Positions 10,856 through 20,307 of a stretch of DNA of 33,821 bases are shown here, piece after piece; within the stretch, counting starts at the first letter, position 1; every line of letters starts with the position of its first letter. The DNA is from Candidatus Nanopelagicaceae bacterium (lineage in GTDB: Bacteria > Actinomycetota > Actinomycetes > Nanopelagicales > Nanopelagicaceae): assembly GCA_018882735.1 (NCBI GenBank), contig VERH01000011.1, positions 1-33,821 of the forward strand. Direction: 5' to 3'. A program made the position numbers and the translations under genes. Below the pieces are notes generated by a model. The model had not been told where the DNA came from, made no database searches, and was given only the letters and a program-made list of their open reading frames with translations.

Positions 10856-12406
10856 TTGCAGCGAAGTAATCACGTTTTAGTCATTGATTTTGGCGCCCAA
10901 TACGCCCAATTAATTGCGCGCCGAGTCCGCCAGGCAAATGTTTACAGCGAGATTGTTCCATCGACGCTAAGCGCCGAAGAGATCATGGCGCGTAATCCGC
11001 GCGCAATCATCTTGTCGGGTGGGCCTGCCTCGGTTTATGTCGAAGGAGCACCAAGTCTTGATCCAAAAGTTTTTGAACTAGATATCCCTATCTTTGGAAT
11101 CTGTTATGGCTTTCAAGCGATGGCCCAAGCGTTAGGTGGCCAAGTAGCGAAGAACGATGTATCTGCATACGGTCGCACCCATTTCAACGCCGATACCACC
11201 TCACATCTCTTTACAGGTTTGGATTCAAATTTTGATGTCTGGATGAGCCATGGCGATAGCGTTGTGGCGCCTCCTGCTGGATTTACAACTATCGGCCGGA
11301 CTGAAAATACTCCAGTTGCAGCTTTTGAGAATGAGAGCGGCCAATTTGCTGGAGTGCAATTTCATCCAGAAGTTTTGCATACAGATTTCGGCCAAGAAAT
11401 CCTTAAACGTTGGCTACTTGATGTCATAAAGTGCAAACCGACTTGGACTTCTGAGAACATCATTGAAAACGAAGTTATTAATATAAAGTCACAGGTCGGC
11501 TCGGATCGTGTCATTTGTGGGTTATCTGGTGGGGTTGATTCAGCTGTTGCCGCTGCGCTCGTACAACGCGCGATTGGCCCGCAACTGACTTGTGTATTCG
11601 TCGACCACGGGCTACTACGCCAAGGTGAAACCACCCAAGTCGAAGAGGATTTTGTTAAGGCAACTGGGGTAAAGCTAATTGTTGTTGATGCAAAGGAGCG
11701 ATTCTTAGCCGCGCTTCACGGAGTTGTTGATCCAGAAGCAAAACGGAAGATAATCGGACGAGAATTCATTAGAGTTTTTGAAGCGGCTGCTCGAGATCTA
11801 ACAAGCGGTGGCGAAGTAAAATTTCTAGTCCAGGGCACTCTCTATCCAGATGTAGTTGAGTCCGGCGGTGGAAGTGGTACTGCAAATATAAAGTCCCACC
11901 ACAATGTTGGCGGACTTCCTGATGATCTCGATTTTGAATTGATAGAACCGTTACGTTCGTTATTTAAGGATGAGGTTAGGGAAGTTGGAATACAACTAGG
12001 ACTCCCATCTGAGATTCTCTGGCGACAACCCTTTCCGGGACCTGGCCTTGCGATTCGAATAGTCGGAGAAGTTACTCAAGAAAGACTTAGAATCCTCCGC
12101 CAGGCCGACTTAATCGTCCGACAAGAATTACAATTTGCCGGACTTGATCGGAGTATTTGGCAATGCCCGGTCGTGCTACTCGCTGATGTTAGAAGCGTCG
12201 GAGTACAAGGAGATGGTCGAACTTACGGCCACCCAATCGTGCTTCGCCCGGTCACTAGCGAGGATGCAATGACTGCGGATTGGGCCAGAATTCCTGATGA
12301 GGTACTCGCTCGAATATCTAATCGGATTACGAACGAAGTTAAAGAAGTAAATCGCGTGGTACTTGATGTCACATCAAAACCACCCGGCACAATCGAATGG
12401 GAGTGA
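10856..12406 (+). CDS. guaA: GMP synthase (glutamine-hydrolysing) GuaA
   Basis: Aminates XMP to GMP using glutamine and ATP. An N-terminal class-I glutaminase domain (about 1-190) has nucleophile Cys in [10 protein letters not shown] and the His/Glu pair in GVQFHPEV. The ATP-pyrophosphatase domain carries the P-loop [12 protein letters not shown], and the C-terminal dimerisation domain ends in the family's usual KPPGTIEWE. Start: TTG 10856 is preferred because AAAGG (10845-10849) is spaced 6 nt from it; TTG 10850 overlaps the guaB3 stop as TTGA but abuts the Shine-Dalgarno. Length of about 516 residues is normal. Confidence 0.96.
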   Translation: MQRSNHVLVIDFGAQYAQLIARRVRQANVYSEIVPSTLSAEEIMARNPRAIILSGGPASVYVEGAPSLDPKVFELDIPIFGICYGFQAMAQALGGQVAKNDVSAYGRTHFNADTTSHLFTGLDSNFDVWMSHGDSVVAPPAGFTTIGRTENTPVAAFENESGQFAGVQFHPEVLHTDFGQEILKRWLLDVIKCKPTWTSENIIENEVINIKSQVGSDRVICGLSGGVDSAVAAALVQRAIGPQLTCVFVDHGLLRQGETTQVEEDFVKATGVKLIVVDAKERFLAALHGVVDPEAKRKIIGREFIRVFEAAARDLTSGGEVKFLVQGTLYPDVVESGGGSGTANIKSHHNVGGLPDDLDFELIEPLRSLFKDEVREVGIQLGLPSEILWRQPFPGPGLAIRIVGEVTQERLRILRQADLIVRQELQFAGLDRSIWQCPVVLLADVRSVGVQGDGRTYGHPIVLRPVTSEDAMTADWARIPDEVLARISNRITNEVKEVNRVVLDVTSKPPGTIEWE

Positions 12407-12411
12407 AGAAG

Positions 12412-13077
12412 ATGCTTCGTAGACATCTTGGATTATCACTTTCGTTATCACTATTGGCCGGGCTTCTCATTCCTCTCTTCATATCAGCCCCGGTTGCACA
12501 AGCTGAAGAGAAAGAGATCGTTAAGTGTCGACAAGTAAGAGCTGTCGCACAAGCTCCGAAGAAAGTCACACCGCCAACTACGCTTCTTAAGCGCGGTCCA
12601 CGCCAAATCACTTTACAGACAAATTGCGGCGAAATTGAGATTCGAACCTTCTTTAGAGATGCTCCCGTTACTCTCACAGTTCTTGCCACCTTGATGAACG
12701 CTGGTTATTACAACCGAACTTCATGTCATCGTTTAACCACCGATGGAATTTATGTTGTGCAATGCGGTGATCCAACTGCAACCGGTATGGGAGATCCAGG
12801 CTTTAGATATAAAGATGAAAACCTTCCTAAAGCAGAAGAAGAGAACTATCCGCGCGGAACAGTTGCGATGGCAAACTCCGGTTCACCTGGAACAAATGGC
12901 AGCCAATTCTTCTTGGTCTACAACGACACCACTCTTGGCCCCAATTACACAATCTGGGGAGAAATAACTTCAGGTATTGAGATTCTCGAACATATCGCTA
13001 AGGCTGGAGTAAGGGGCGGCGGAGCTGATGGCACACCGCTTCGCAATCTTGTAATACAGCGGGTAGTTGTTCGTTAA
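12412..13077 (+). CDS. exported cyclophilin-type peptidyl-prolyl isomerase
   Basis: An N-terminal signal peptide (Arg-Arg, then a hydrophobic Leu/Ser-rich core, probably cleaved after APVAQA) is followed by a Lys/Val/Pro-rich linker and a cyclophilin domain. Domain motifs are LQTNCGEIEI, the active-site CHRL (for F-H-R), QCGDP (for Q-G-G-D-P), GSQFFLVY and NYTIWGEI, the last carrying the Trp near the cyclosporin site. It would catalyse prolyl isomerisation outside the membrane. No lipobox is visible. Three starts are possible (ATG 12397, GTG 12403, ATG 12412); GGGAG at 12399-12403 is well spaced only for 12412. It overlaps or abuts the guaA end, so is probably co-transcribed with the gua genes. 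Confidence 0.9.
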   Translation: MLRRHLGLSLSLSLLAGLLIPLFISAPVAQAEEKEIVKCRQVRAVAQAPKKVTPPTTLLKRGPRQITLQTNCGEIEIRTFFRDAPVTLTVLATLMNAGYYNRTSCHRLTTDGIYVVQCGDPTATGMGDPGFRYKDENLPKAEEENYPRGTVAMANSGSPGTNGSQFFLVYNDTTLGPNYTIWGEITSGIEILEHIAKAGVRGGGADGTPLRNLVIQRVVVR

Positions 13078-13808
13078 TCGGTATTTATTACTTTAAAAAT
13101 CTCAGCGACTCTTCCCGCGCTAAGCCCATTTGCTTCAGCATTCTTCTCGCCCCAACTTCTAACCATGTTCTCTAGTTCTGGGTTATGTGCAGTCTGGCTC
13201 ACGTGAGCATTTAGGGCAGCCATCTTCTTGGGGAAGGTTTCTGTGACATCTACAAAGTAATTTGGGGTTGGAGAGCCCGTTATCCAAACTTCTCTAACAC
13301 GCCACGGTTCAAAACCAGCAGCCTTCAAATCGGTAAAAGCATATGGATTTCTTGCATCGGGATAGACCGCTTGCAGGGCTGTCTCCCCAGCTGCAAGGTG
13401 ATCAGGATGACTTGCAAAGATACGTTCATAGTTTCGTTCGGGGGATTGGATGACCATTCGATCCGGTTTGGCTCTCCGGATTTCGCGCACGATATCTTTT
13501 CGAAGTTCTAATGAGGGAATTAGTGAGCCATCGCGATAATTTAGGAATTGAATCTCAGTCACGCCTAAAGCGAGGCCAGCATTACGTTGTTCGCGTTGTC
13601 GCACCGTGGCCATTTCTTCAAGCGGAACATCAGATTCTTCGCCACCTTGATCGCCATTTGTGATTATGCAATATGAGACATTTATTCCTTTAGCAGTCCA
13701 GTTCGCGATGGTGCCGCCAGCTCCAAAATCGCAGTCATCTGGATGCGCCATGACCACAAGAATCCGCTTGATTTCTTGATCTGGAATTGGAGTAGCTATC
13801 GAAGTCAC
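13074..13808 (-). CDS. PIG-L family deacetylase (LmbE-like)
   Basis: Zn-dependent N-acetylglucosaminyl-type deacetylase of 244 residues. The metal site is A-H-P-D-D (residues 21-25) with a downstream SHPDH (about 131-135), and GAGGTIANWTAKG follows the first motif as usual. The family includes the mycothiol enzymes MshB and Mca and bacillithiol BshB; the sequence alone does not decide which substrate is used. Start GTG 13808 is supported by a TAGAAT box 6 nt upstream. It is divergent from pcrA with only 23 nt between start codons, and its stop overlaps the cyclophilin stop tail to tail in the palindrome TTAA. Confidence 0.88.
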   Translation of the reverse strand: MTSIATPIPDQEIKRILVVMAHPDDCDFGAGGTIANWTAKGINVSYCIITNGDQGGEESDVPLEEMATVRQREQRNAGLALGVTEIQFLNYRDGSLIPSLELRKDIVREIRRAKPDRMVIQSPERNYERIFASHPDHLAAGETALQAVYPDARNPYAFTDLKAAGFEPWRVREVWITGSPTPNYFVDVTETFPKKMAALNAHVSQTAHNPELENMVRSWGEKNAEANGLSAGRVAEIFKVINTD

Positions 13809-13820
13809 CGCCGTATTCTA
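13809..13820 (-). promoter_or_regulatory. leaderless promoter of the PIG-L gene
   Basis: -10 box TAGAAT (13820-13815 on the minus strand) lies 6 nt before the GTG at 13808. It shares the TA of a CTAG core with the opposing pcrA -10 box. Confidence 0.6.
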
Positions 13821-13831
13821 GACTTGTTGAT
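13819..13831 (+). promoter_or_regulatory. leaderless promoter of pcrA
   Basis: -10 box TAGACT (13819-13824) lies 7 nt before the GTG at 13832, with no Shine-Dalgarno between. It overlaps the divergent -10 box on the other strand. Confidence 0.55.
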
Positions 13832-16051
13832 GTGCCAAATAGATTGCTTGAAGGGTTAAACCCACAACAGCAATCCGCAGTCATTCACCAAGGTGGCCCT
13901 CTATTAGTCGTGGCTGGCGCAGGTTCAGGTAAAACGAGAGTTCTAACACGTCGTATTGCATTCTTAATGGCCGAAAGAGGCGTGGAGCCATTTGAGATTC
14001 TTGCAATAACTTTCACAAACAAAGCAGCCGGTGAGATGAAAGAGCGCGTGGCTGCCCTCGTCGGAAAGCGCGCTAAGGCGATCTGGGTTTCGACATTTCA
14101 CTCCGCCTGCGTCCGCATCCTTAGGCAAGAAGCTACCCGATTGGGATTCTCCACTTCTTATTCAATTTATGATCAAGCCGATAGCGTCCGGTTAGTCACC
14201 TTAGTAATGCGCGACTTGAATCTTGACCAGAAACGCTACAACCCAAGAGCAGTCGCTGCCCTAATTTCAAATGCAAAGAATGAACTGTTAGGCCCTGCCG
14301 ATTACCGAAACGCAACCACCAACCACTTTGAGGAGATTGTTGCTGAGGTCTACGCCCTCTATCAACAACGCCTAACTAGCGCTAACGCTATGGATTTTGA
14401 TGATCTAATCATGAAGACAGTGGAAGTACTCCAAAAATTTCCGGATGCTAGGGAGCGATATCGCCACCGCTTTAAGCACATCCTCGTTGATGAGTATCAA
14501 GATACGAATCATGCCCAATACATATTGATCCGGGAACTAGTCGGAACAGATAGAGAAGGAATTCCTGCTGCTGAGCTATGCGTGGTCGGTGACGCCGATC
14601 AATCCATCTATGGCTTTCGCGGTGCGACGATTCGCAATATTTTGCAATTTGAAGAAGATTACCCAGATGCCACAACTATCTTGCTGGAACAAAACTATCG
14701 CTCCACCCAGAACATTCTTAGCGCTGCCAATGCAGTAATTACGAAGAATGAATCAAGAAAAGAGAAGAATCTCTGGTCGGATGCGGGTAGCGGCTCGAAA
14801 TTAGTTGGATTTGTCGCTGAGAATGAACATCACGAAGCAGAATTTGTGAGAGATGAGCTCTATAAATTGAGTGATAACGGTAAGTCTCGTTACGGCGATA
14901 CTGCAATCTTCTATCGCACCAATGCCCAATCCCGCGTCTTTGAAGAAATCTTCATGAGAGCGGGCGTTCCCTACAAAGTTGTTGGTGGAGTCCGATTCTA
15001 TGAGCGGAAAGAAGTAAAGGATTTACTTGCTTATTTACGAGTGTTGGTAAACCCTGATGACGAGGTATCACTCCGCCGGATTATCAATACCCCAAAGCGT
15101 GGAATTGGCGATCGAGCCCTTGATTCAATCGATGACATAGCTAAGCGCGATGCCATCTCTTTCTGGCAGGCCCTATCGAGAAGCGCCAGCTCTGATCTTT
15201 CGCCACGCGCTAACTCATCTATCCAAGCATTTGTCTCCATGATGACTGCGCTACAAGTACTTGTCGAAGCAAATCGACCACCCTCAACAATCGCAGCTGC
15301 AATCTTGGAACAATCCGGTTTATTAGATGAGCTACGAGCAAGCCATGATCCACAAGATGAAGTTCGCGTCGAGAACTTAGAAGAGCTAGTTGCGGTAATC
15401 GAAGAGCATGAAGAGCGAATTGTTAGCGAAGGGGAGACCCCGACCTTGGGTGGATTCCTGGAAGAAGTTTCGCTCGTTGCAGACGCTGATGAGATTCCCG
15501 AAGGCGAAGATCATGGTGGAGTTGTAACGCTGATGACGCTACATACCGCTAAGGGACTTGAATTCCCAACGGTATTTTTAACTGGAATGGAAGAAGGCGT
15601 ATTTCCGCACTCCCGAACTCTTGGTGAGAAGAAAGAGCTGGAGGAAGAACGAAGACTTGCTTATGTTGGATTAACTAGAGCGCGCGAGCGACTCTATCTC
15701 TCCCGCGCGGAGTATCGCTCTGCCTGGGGCGCTCCGAACTACAACCCTCCATCACGTTTCCTAGATGAGATTCCTGAAAATTTAATTGATTGGAACAAAT
15801 CTGCAAGCGGCTTTACATCATCACCAATCACTCGTAAAAAATTCCCATCTCCGCCACCACCAAGAGCGACCGGAAAACAGAGCAATTCATTGCAACTTGC
15901 TATTGGAGATCGAGTTTCACATGACACCTTTGGATTAGGAACCGTGATATCAGTCTCAGGTGAAGGTGAGAAGGCAGAAGCCACCATCAACTTTGGAAGC
16001 TATGGCGAGAAGCGTTTGTTGCTCCGCTATGCCCCAGTAGATAAGTTATGA
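13832..16051 (+). CDS. pcrA: ATP-dependent 3'-5' DNA helicase PcrA/UvrD
   Basis: Superfamily 1A helicase, 739 residues, acting in nucleotide excision repair and removal of stalled RNA polymerase. The Q-motif LNPQQQSAV (9-17) precedes Walker A GAGSGKT (29-35). Motif II is DEYQDTN, motif III VGDADQSIYGFRGA, motif IV LEQNYRS, motif V TLMTLHTAKGLEF and motif VI VGLTRARERL. After a proline-rich linker, the C-terminal 50 residues form the small beta domain of PcrA/UvrD (GDRVSHDTFGLGTV) that contacts RNA polymerase in homologues. GTG start chosen from the -10 spacing and the immediate family opening (LLEGLNPQQ). Confidence 0.96.
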   Translation: MPNRLLEGLNPQQQSAVIHQGGPLLVVAGAGSGKTRVLTRRIAFLMAERGVEPFEILAITFTNKAAGEMKERVAALVGKRAKAIWVSTFHSACVRILRQEATRLGFSTSYSIYDQADSVRLVTLVMRDLNLDQKRYNPRAVAALISNAKNELLGPADYRNATTNHFEEIVAEVYALYQQRLTSANAMDFDDLIMKTVEVLQKFPDARERYRHRFKHILVDEYQDTNHAQYILIRELVGTDREGIPAAELCVVGDADQSIYGFRGATIRNILQFEEDYPDATTILLEQNYRSTQNILSAANAVITKNESRKEKNLWSDAGSGSKLVGFVAENEHHEAEFVRDELYKLSDNGKSRYGDTAIFYRTNAQSRVFEEIFMRAGVPYKVVGGVRFYERKEVKDLLAYLRVLVNPDDEVSLRRIINTPKRGIGDRALDSIDDIAKRDAISFWQALSRSASSDLSPRANSSIQAFVSMMTALQVLVEANRPPSTIAAAILEQSGLLDELRASHDPQDEVRVENLEELVAVIEEHEERIVSEGETPTLGGFLEEVSLVADADEIPEGEDHGGVVTLMTLHTAKGLEFPTVFLTGMEEGVFPHSRTLGEKKELEEERRLAYVGLTRARERLYLSRAEYRSAWGAPNYNPPSRFLDEIPENLIDWNKSASGFTSSPITRKKFPSPPPPRATGKQSNSLQLAIGDRVSHDTFGLGTVISVSGEGEKAEATINFGSYGEKRLLLRYAPVDKL

Positions 16052-16054
16052 CCC
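16042..16054 (+). promoter_or_regulatory. possible leaderless promoter of sucC
   Basis: TAAGTT (16042-16047) lies 7 nt before the sucC ATG at 16055, and no Shine-Dalgarno is visible. The box overlaps the last codons of pcrA. It is weaker than the other examples, because TAAGTT departs from the usual TAGnnT. Confidence 0.4.
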
Positions 16055-17218
16055 ATGGACCTATTTGAATATCAGGCCCGCGATCTCTTCGAAGCAAAAG
16101 GCGTCCCTGTCCTTGGCGGTGCGGTAGCAACCACTCCGGAAGAAGCGCGAACTGCTGCGGAAAAGCTAGGCGGCAAAGTCGTTGTTAAAGCACAAGTCAA
16201 GATTGGCGGACGCGGCAAAGCCGGCGGCGTTAAGTTAGCCGAAAACCCGGATGATGCATTTGAAAAAGCAAAAGCCATTTTGGGTATGGATATTAAGGGT
16301 CACTTAGTTCGAAAGGTAATGATTGCGGGGGCCGCTCCAATTGAGAGCGAGTATTACCTTGCAATCCTCCTCGATCGCTCCGCCAGATCCTTTTTAGTAA
16401 TGGCATCAGTAGCTGGCGGAATGGATATCGAAGAAGTTGCGCACAAGACGCCTGAAAAGTTAGCGCGGGTCCACGTAAACGCAAATCAAGGTCTTGATAA
16501 AGCAAAGGCGATTGAGATTGTTAAAAAGGGTGCATTTCCCGAAGATGTAATTAATGATGTCGCCGATGTCTTAGTAACGCTCTGGAAGACCTTCCAAGAA
16601 TCAGACGCAACCCTCGTTGAAGTAAACCCACTTGTAAAGACGAAAGATGGTCGAATAATCGCGTTAGATGGAAAGGTAACTCTTGATGATAACGCCGCTT
16701 TCCGCCACCCAGATCATGAGTCGCTGATTGATCACGCTGCTACTAACCCGCTCGAAGCGCTCGCGAAAGAAAAAGATTTGAATTATGTAAAGCTCGATGG
16801 TGAGGTTGGAGTCATTGGTAATGGCGCCGGTCTAGTTATGAGCACTCTTGATGTAGTCGCTTACGCCGGCGAGAAATATGGAGTTAAACCAGCCAACTTC
16901 CTAGATATTGGCGGTGGCGCTTCTGCGCAAGTCATGGCCGATGGACTCTCAATCATCTTAGGAGACCCTGCGGTCCGATCGGTATTTGTGAATGTCTTTG
17001 GTGGAATAACTGCCTGTGATGCAGTTGCAAATGGAATTGTTCAAGCCTTGGAAATCTTGGGCGATAAGGCGACCAAACCACTAGTCGTTCGATTAGATGG
17101 AAATAACGTCAACGAGGGAAGAAGAATTCTTAATGAGGCGAACCATCCACTTGTTTCTCAAATAGACACTATGGATGGCGCTGCCGCACGCGCTGCAGAA
17201 TTGGCGGCGCAGCGATGA
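16055..17218 (+). CDS. sucC: succinyl-CoA synthetase (ADP-forming) beta subunit
   Basis: TCA-cycle enzyme: succinyl-CoA + ADP + Pi to succinate + CoA + ATP, as a complex with SucD. The ATP-grasp half (about 1-225) begins [19 protein letters not shown] and holds the nucleotide-site [20 protein letters not shown] and the metal-site LVEVNPLV. The CoA-ligase half contains [22 protein letters not shown] and [11 protein letters not shown]. At 387 residues it is full length. Overlaps sucD by ATGA. Confidence 0.97.
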   Translation: MDLFEYQARDLFEAKGVPVLGGAVATTPEEARTAAEKLGGKVVVKAQVKIGGRGKAGGVKLAENPDDAFEKAKAILGMDIKGHLVRKVMIAGAAPIESEYYLAILLDRSARSFLVMASVAGGMDIEEVAHKTPEKLARVHVNANQGLDKAKAIEIVKKGAFPEDVINDVADVLVTLWKTFQESDATLVEVNPLVKTKDGRIIALDGKVTLDDNAAFRHPDHESLIDHAATNPLEALAKEKDLNYVKLDGEVGVIGNGAGLVMSTLDVVAYAGEKYGVKPANFLDIGGGASAQVMADGLSIILGDPAVRSVFVNVFGGITACDAVANGIVQALEILGDKATKPLVVRLDGNNVNEGRRILNEANHPLVSQIDTMDGAAARAAELAAQR

Positions 17219-18096
17219 CAATATTTATTGATGAGAACACAAAGGTAATTGTCCAAGGCATGACTGGCTCAGAAGGCACAAAGCACACTCGCCGGATGAT
17301 CGCTAGTGGAACAAAGATTGTTGGTGGCGTAACGCCAGGAAAAGGTGGCCAAGAAGTTGAGATAGAAGGAAAGAAACTTCCGGTCTTTAACACCGTCAAG
17401 GAAGCTGTCGCCGCCACCGGTGCAACCGCCTCCGTGGTATTTGTCCCGCCAAAGTTTGCCAAAGCAGCTGTTGTCGATGCGATTGATGCTGAACTGCCAC
17501 TAGTAGTAGTTATCACCGAAGGAATCCCGGTTCATGACACAGCCGCTTTCTTTGCTTACTCCCAAGAAAAAGGTAAGACTCGAATCATCGGACCAAACTG
17601 TCCAGGTCTAATCTCACCTGGAAAGTGCAATATCGGAATTACTCCTTCTGATATCACAGGCCCTGGAAAGATTGGATTAGTCTCTAAATCTGGAACTCTC
17701 ACCTACCAGATGATGTATGAGTTAAGAGATATCGGTTTCACAACCGCAGTTGGTATTGGTGGCGATCCGATTATTGGAACCACACATATTGATTGCCTCC
17801 GCGCATTCCAAGATGACCCCAACACGGAAGCAATCGTGATGATTGGTGAGATTGGTGGCGACGCAGAAGAGCGAGCGGCTGCATTTATAAAGGAGTATGT
17901 AACGAAACCGGTCGTTGGTTATGTTGCTGGATTTACTGCTCCGGAGGGAAAGACGATGGGACATGCTGGTGCAATCGTCTCGGGTTCGTCTGGAACTGCA
18001 GAAGCGAAGAAGGTCGCCCTTGAGGCAGCTGGAGTTAGAGTCGGCAAAACCCCCAGCGAGACCGCTCGACTACTCCGCGGAATCTTAAAAGCCTAG
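17215..18096 (+). CDS. sucD: succinyl-CoA synthetase alpha subunit
   Basis: Binds CoA and carries the transient phospho-histidine. The N-terminal Rossmann domain has [16 protein letters not shown] (14-29) and [23 protein letters not shown] marks the middle; the active-site His is His250 in [20 protein letters not shown]. Length of 293 residues is normal. The ATG overlaps the sucC stop, so the two subunits are translationally coupled. Confidence 0.97.
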   Translation: MTIFIDENTKVIVQGMTGSEGTKHTRRMIASGTKIVGGVTPGKGGQEVEIEGKKLPVFNTVKEAVAATGATASVVFVPPKFAKAAVVDAIDAELPLVVVITEGIPVHDTAAFFAYSQEKGKTRIIGPNCPGLISPGKCNIGITPSDITGPGKIGLVSKSGTLTYQMMYELRDIGFTTAVGIGGDPIIGTTHIDCLRAFQDDPNTEAIVMIGEIGGDAEERAAAFIKEYVTKPVVGYVAGFTAPEGKTMGHAGAIVSGSSGTAEAKKVALEAAGVRVGKTPSETARLLRGILKA

Positions 18097-18098
18097 TA

Positions 18099-19223
18099 AT
18101 GACGCGAATCCTGCGCGTTGGTATCCAACAAGGGATTCGTAGTCTTACTTTGATTCTCCTCCCAATATCTTTTATTTCATTAGTTGCCTGGGCGACTGCA
18201 GGAAGTTCATCTGGAAATACCGCCGATCCGCTCCGCGCAGCGCTCTGGTTTTTTCTTGCGCTTCACCAAGTACCGCTCCAACTCTCACTTTCTGATGCCA
18301 CCCTCTCTGGTTCACTTACATTCTTACCTGTCGGAGGCTTACTAATTCCGTTCTTTGCGACGAGAAGCGGGTATCTTCGAATGGTTGAGACGCTCGGCGA
18401 GCCAAACCATCGCGAGCGACGCTCTTACATAATCTCCTTCGCTGCTAGTTATGCTCTTCTAGGTTATCTATTTGTATTTACTTCACTGGGTGAGACGGTG
18501 AGAGTGGCTCCTTATATTGCAATCCCAATCCTCTTCATAGTCTCGGCGTTATCTGCATTTCTTGTTAGCGGAGCGCTACCAAAGCATGCTGTCCAATTCC
18601 CTTGGCAACGTGGGCTTCGCATAATTTGGATAGCCCTTGTTGGACTACTGGGCTTTAGCCTAATTATCTTGGCAGCCTCGTTGATCTATCACTTCGAGAT
18701 TGTTCTAAATCTAACTCGAGTTATTGAACCGGGAATTTTTGGGGGATTAGTCCTTCTTCTCGGTCAACTCTTGTATCTGCCAAATATCGCAGTCGCAACG
18801 CTTAGTTATCTCTCCGGTGCTGGGATATCAATCGGTGAAGGGAGCCTGCTTTCGCCGTTTAGCCATCGCATCGATGAGATACCAGCAATACCTTTACTAG
18901 GCGCGCTACCGGCTACTAATCATCTGCTAGTTCTATCGCTTTCGATTTTCACTGTATTTATTGGTGCAGTTATAGCTCGCTATGGTCTTAAAACATATAG
19001 CGATTTCAGCGAGACCAAACGTTTCTATCTTGCAACATCGCTAATCTCATTGGCGCTATTTCTTGCTATTGCACGAGCTAGTAGCGGTCAACTGTTATCT
19101 GGGAATCTGCCATCAGTTGGACCAATTTGGTGGGCCCTACCAATCGTCATCACAGCACAATTCGCCCTTGGTGGTGCGCTCTTCATCTTTGCTCCCAAAG
19201 TTCTCGCAAAGCTAAAGCGATAA
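18099..19223 (+). CDS. DUF6350-type multi-spanning membrane protein
   Basis: A 374-residue membrane protein with about nine or ten hydrophobic segments, including SLTLILLPISFISLVAWA near the N-terminus and a last one near 350-370. It begins 2 nt after the sucD stop. Actinobacteria have an uncharacterised membrane protein at this place after sucCD (DUF6350); sequence is poorly conserved, so the assignment rests mainly on position and topology. No catalytic motif is visible. In many actinobacteria purN and purH come next; here folD does. Confidence 0.75.
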   Translation: MTRILRVGIQQGIRSLTLILLPISFISLVAWATAGSSSGNTADPLRAALWFFLALHQVPLQLSLSDATLSGSLTFLPVGGLLIPFFATRSGYLRMVETLGEPNHRERRSYIISFAASYALLGYLFVFTSLGETVRVAPYIAIPILFIVSALSAFLVSGALPKHAVQFPWQRGLRIIWIALVGLLGFSLIILAASLIYHFEIVLNLTRVIEPGIFGGLVLLLGQLLYLPNIAVATLSYLSGAGISIGEGSLLSPFSHRIDEIPAIPLLGALPATNHLLVLSLSIFTVFIGAVIARYGLKTYSDFSETKRFYLATSLISLALFLAIARASSGQLLSGNLPSVGPIWWALPIVITAQFALGGALFIFAPKVLAKLKR

Positions 19224-19225
19224 AT

Positions 19226-19237
19226 TAGACTCTCCAT
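19226..19237 (+). promoter_or_regulatory. leaderless promoter of folD
   Basis: -10 box TAGACT (19226-19231) lies 6 nt before the folD ATG at 19238, and there is no Shine-Dalgarno. No clear -35. folD therefore probably starts its own transcript despite the 14-nt gap to the upstream gene. Confidence 0.55.
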
Positions 19238-20086
19238 ATGGCGACCACGGCGAAGATTCTTGATGGACGGAAACTCGCCGCCGATATAAAGGCCAAAATC
19301 GCCTCCCAAGTTAAATCGGAAAAGTTGAATTTGGGACTTGGAACAATCCTGGTCGGCTCAGATCCGAGCTCGCACTCTTACGTTGCTGGGAAACATCGCG
19401 ATTGTGCAGAAGTTGGAATCAACTCAATCCGAGTTGAGTTACCTGAAAGCGCCTCTGAGAGTGAGATTCTCCAAGCGGTAGCAAAGTTGAATAGCGATCC
19501 AAATTGCACTGGCTTCATAGTCCAACTTCCGTTACCTAATGGAGTTAATGCAAATAGAGTCCTAGAAAGTATCGATCCAACCAAAGATGCAGATGGACTG
19601 CATCCACTAAACCTTGGAAAGCTAGTTTTACAACAGAAAGCGCCGTTACCTTGCACGCCCCAAGCAATCCATGAGTTGGTATCTCAAAATGGAATTTCTT
19701 GGGAAGGAAAAAATGTAGTGGTTCTTGGAAGAGGAACCACGGTCGGAAGACCGCTAGGTCTGTTGCTCTCCGGAAAGGGCGCAAATGCGACCGTTACTCT
19801 CACTCATTCAAAGACAGCCGACTTAATCTCGCATCTAAGCCGCGCTGAAATAGTTATTGCAGCTTTAGGCAAACCTCATTTCCTAAAACGGGAAATGGTG
19901 AGAGAAGGCGCGGTTGTAATCGATGTCGGCTTAAGTCGAATCGGAGAGAAATTAGTCGGCGATGTAGACCCAAGTGTTTACGAGAGAGTAAGCGCATATT
20001 CACCAGTCCCGGGCGGAGTTGGTCCGCTGACGCGTGCCATGTTGCTTAGGAATGTTGTGGAACTTGCTCGAAAGGGCGTTCATTGA
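19238..20086 (+). CDS. folD: bifunctional methylenetetrahydrofolate dehydrogenase / methenyltetrahydrofolate cyclohydrolase FolD
   Basis: Interconverts 5,10-methylene-, 5,10-methenyl- and 10-formyl-THF, giving one-carbon units for purine synthesis and initiator tRNA. The catalytic region has SHSYVAGKHRDC with Lys52; the substrate-site GFIVQLPLP; CTPQAI; the NADP-loop VVLGRGTTVGRPLGLLL; and the C-terminal PVPGGVGPLTRAML. Length of 282 residues is usual. Its stop overlaps the TTG start of the small DUF3017 gene. Confidence 0.96.
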   Translation: MATTAKILDGRKLAADIKAKIASQVKSEKLNLGLGTILVGSDPSSHSYVAGKHRDCAEVGINSIRVELPESASESEILQAVAKLNSDPNCTGFIVQLPLPNGVNANRVLESIDPTKDADGLHPLNLGKLVLQQKAPLPCTPQAIHELVSQNGISWEGKNVVVLGRGTTVGRPLGLLLSGKGANATVTLTHSKTADLISHLSRAEIVIAALGKPHFLKREMVREGAVVIDVGLSRIGEKLVGDVDPSVYERVSAYSPVPGGVGPLTRAMLLRNVVELARKGVH

Positions 20087-20289
20087 AGCGGCTCTCTTAT
20101 TTGATTGCGGTAATTGCTCTTGTAATCTCCGCCGCTCTCTCAGTTCGAATTGGCGCCATCACACTTGCGCTAGCTCTCGCTACCTATTCGATCCCAGGTT
20201 TTAAATCGAGCCGACCCTTAGAGAAAATAGTTACGCTTCTCTTAGTGGTCTCGCTCATAACGGTCGCATTGGCGCTCCCGCGCAGGTAG
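20083..20289 (+). CDS. small DUF3017-type membrane protein
   Basis: A 68-residue protein with two or three hydrophobic helices (about 5-20, 25-38 and 50-65) and basic ends (MKR ... PRR). A small membrane protein of this type (DUF3017) commonly sits between folD and mdh in actinobacteria, which supports the call. The TTG start at 20083 overlaps the folD stop (TTGA) and has AAAGGG 6 nt upstream. Function unknown. Confidence 0.75.
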   Translation: MKRLSYLIAVIALVISAALSVRIGAITLALALATYSIPGFKSSRPLEKIVTLLLVVSLITVALALPRR

Positions 20290-20307
20290 CCGGTAGGTTC
20301 TGCCGCT
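20269..20307 (+). promoter_or_regulatory. candidate near-leaderless promoter of mdh
   Basis: TTGGCG (20269-20274), 19-bp spacer, TAGGTT (20294-20299), then 8 nt to the mdh ATG at 20308. No ribosome-binding site is seen. The -35 lies within the end of the DUF3017 gene. Confidence 0.45.
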
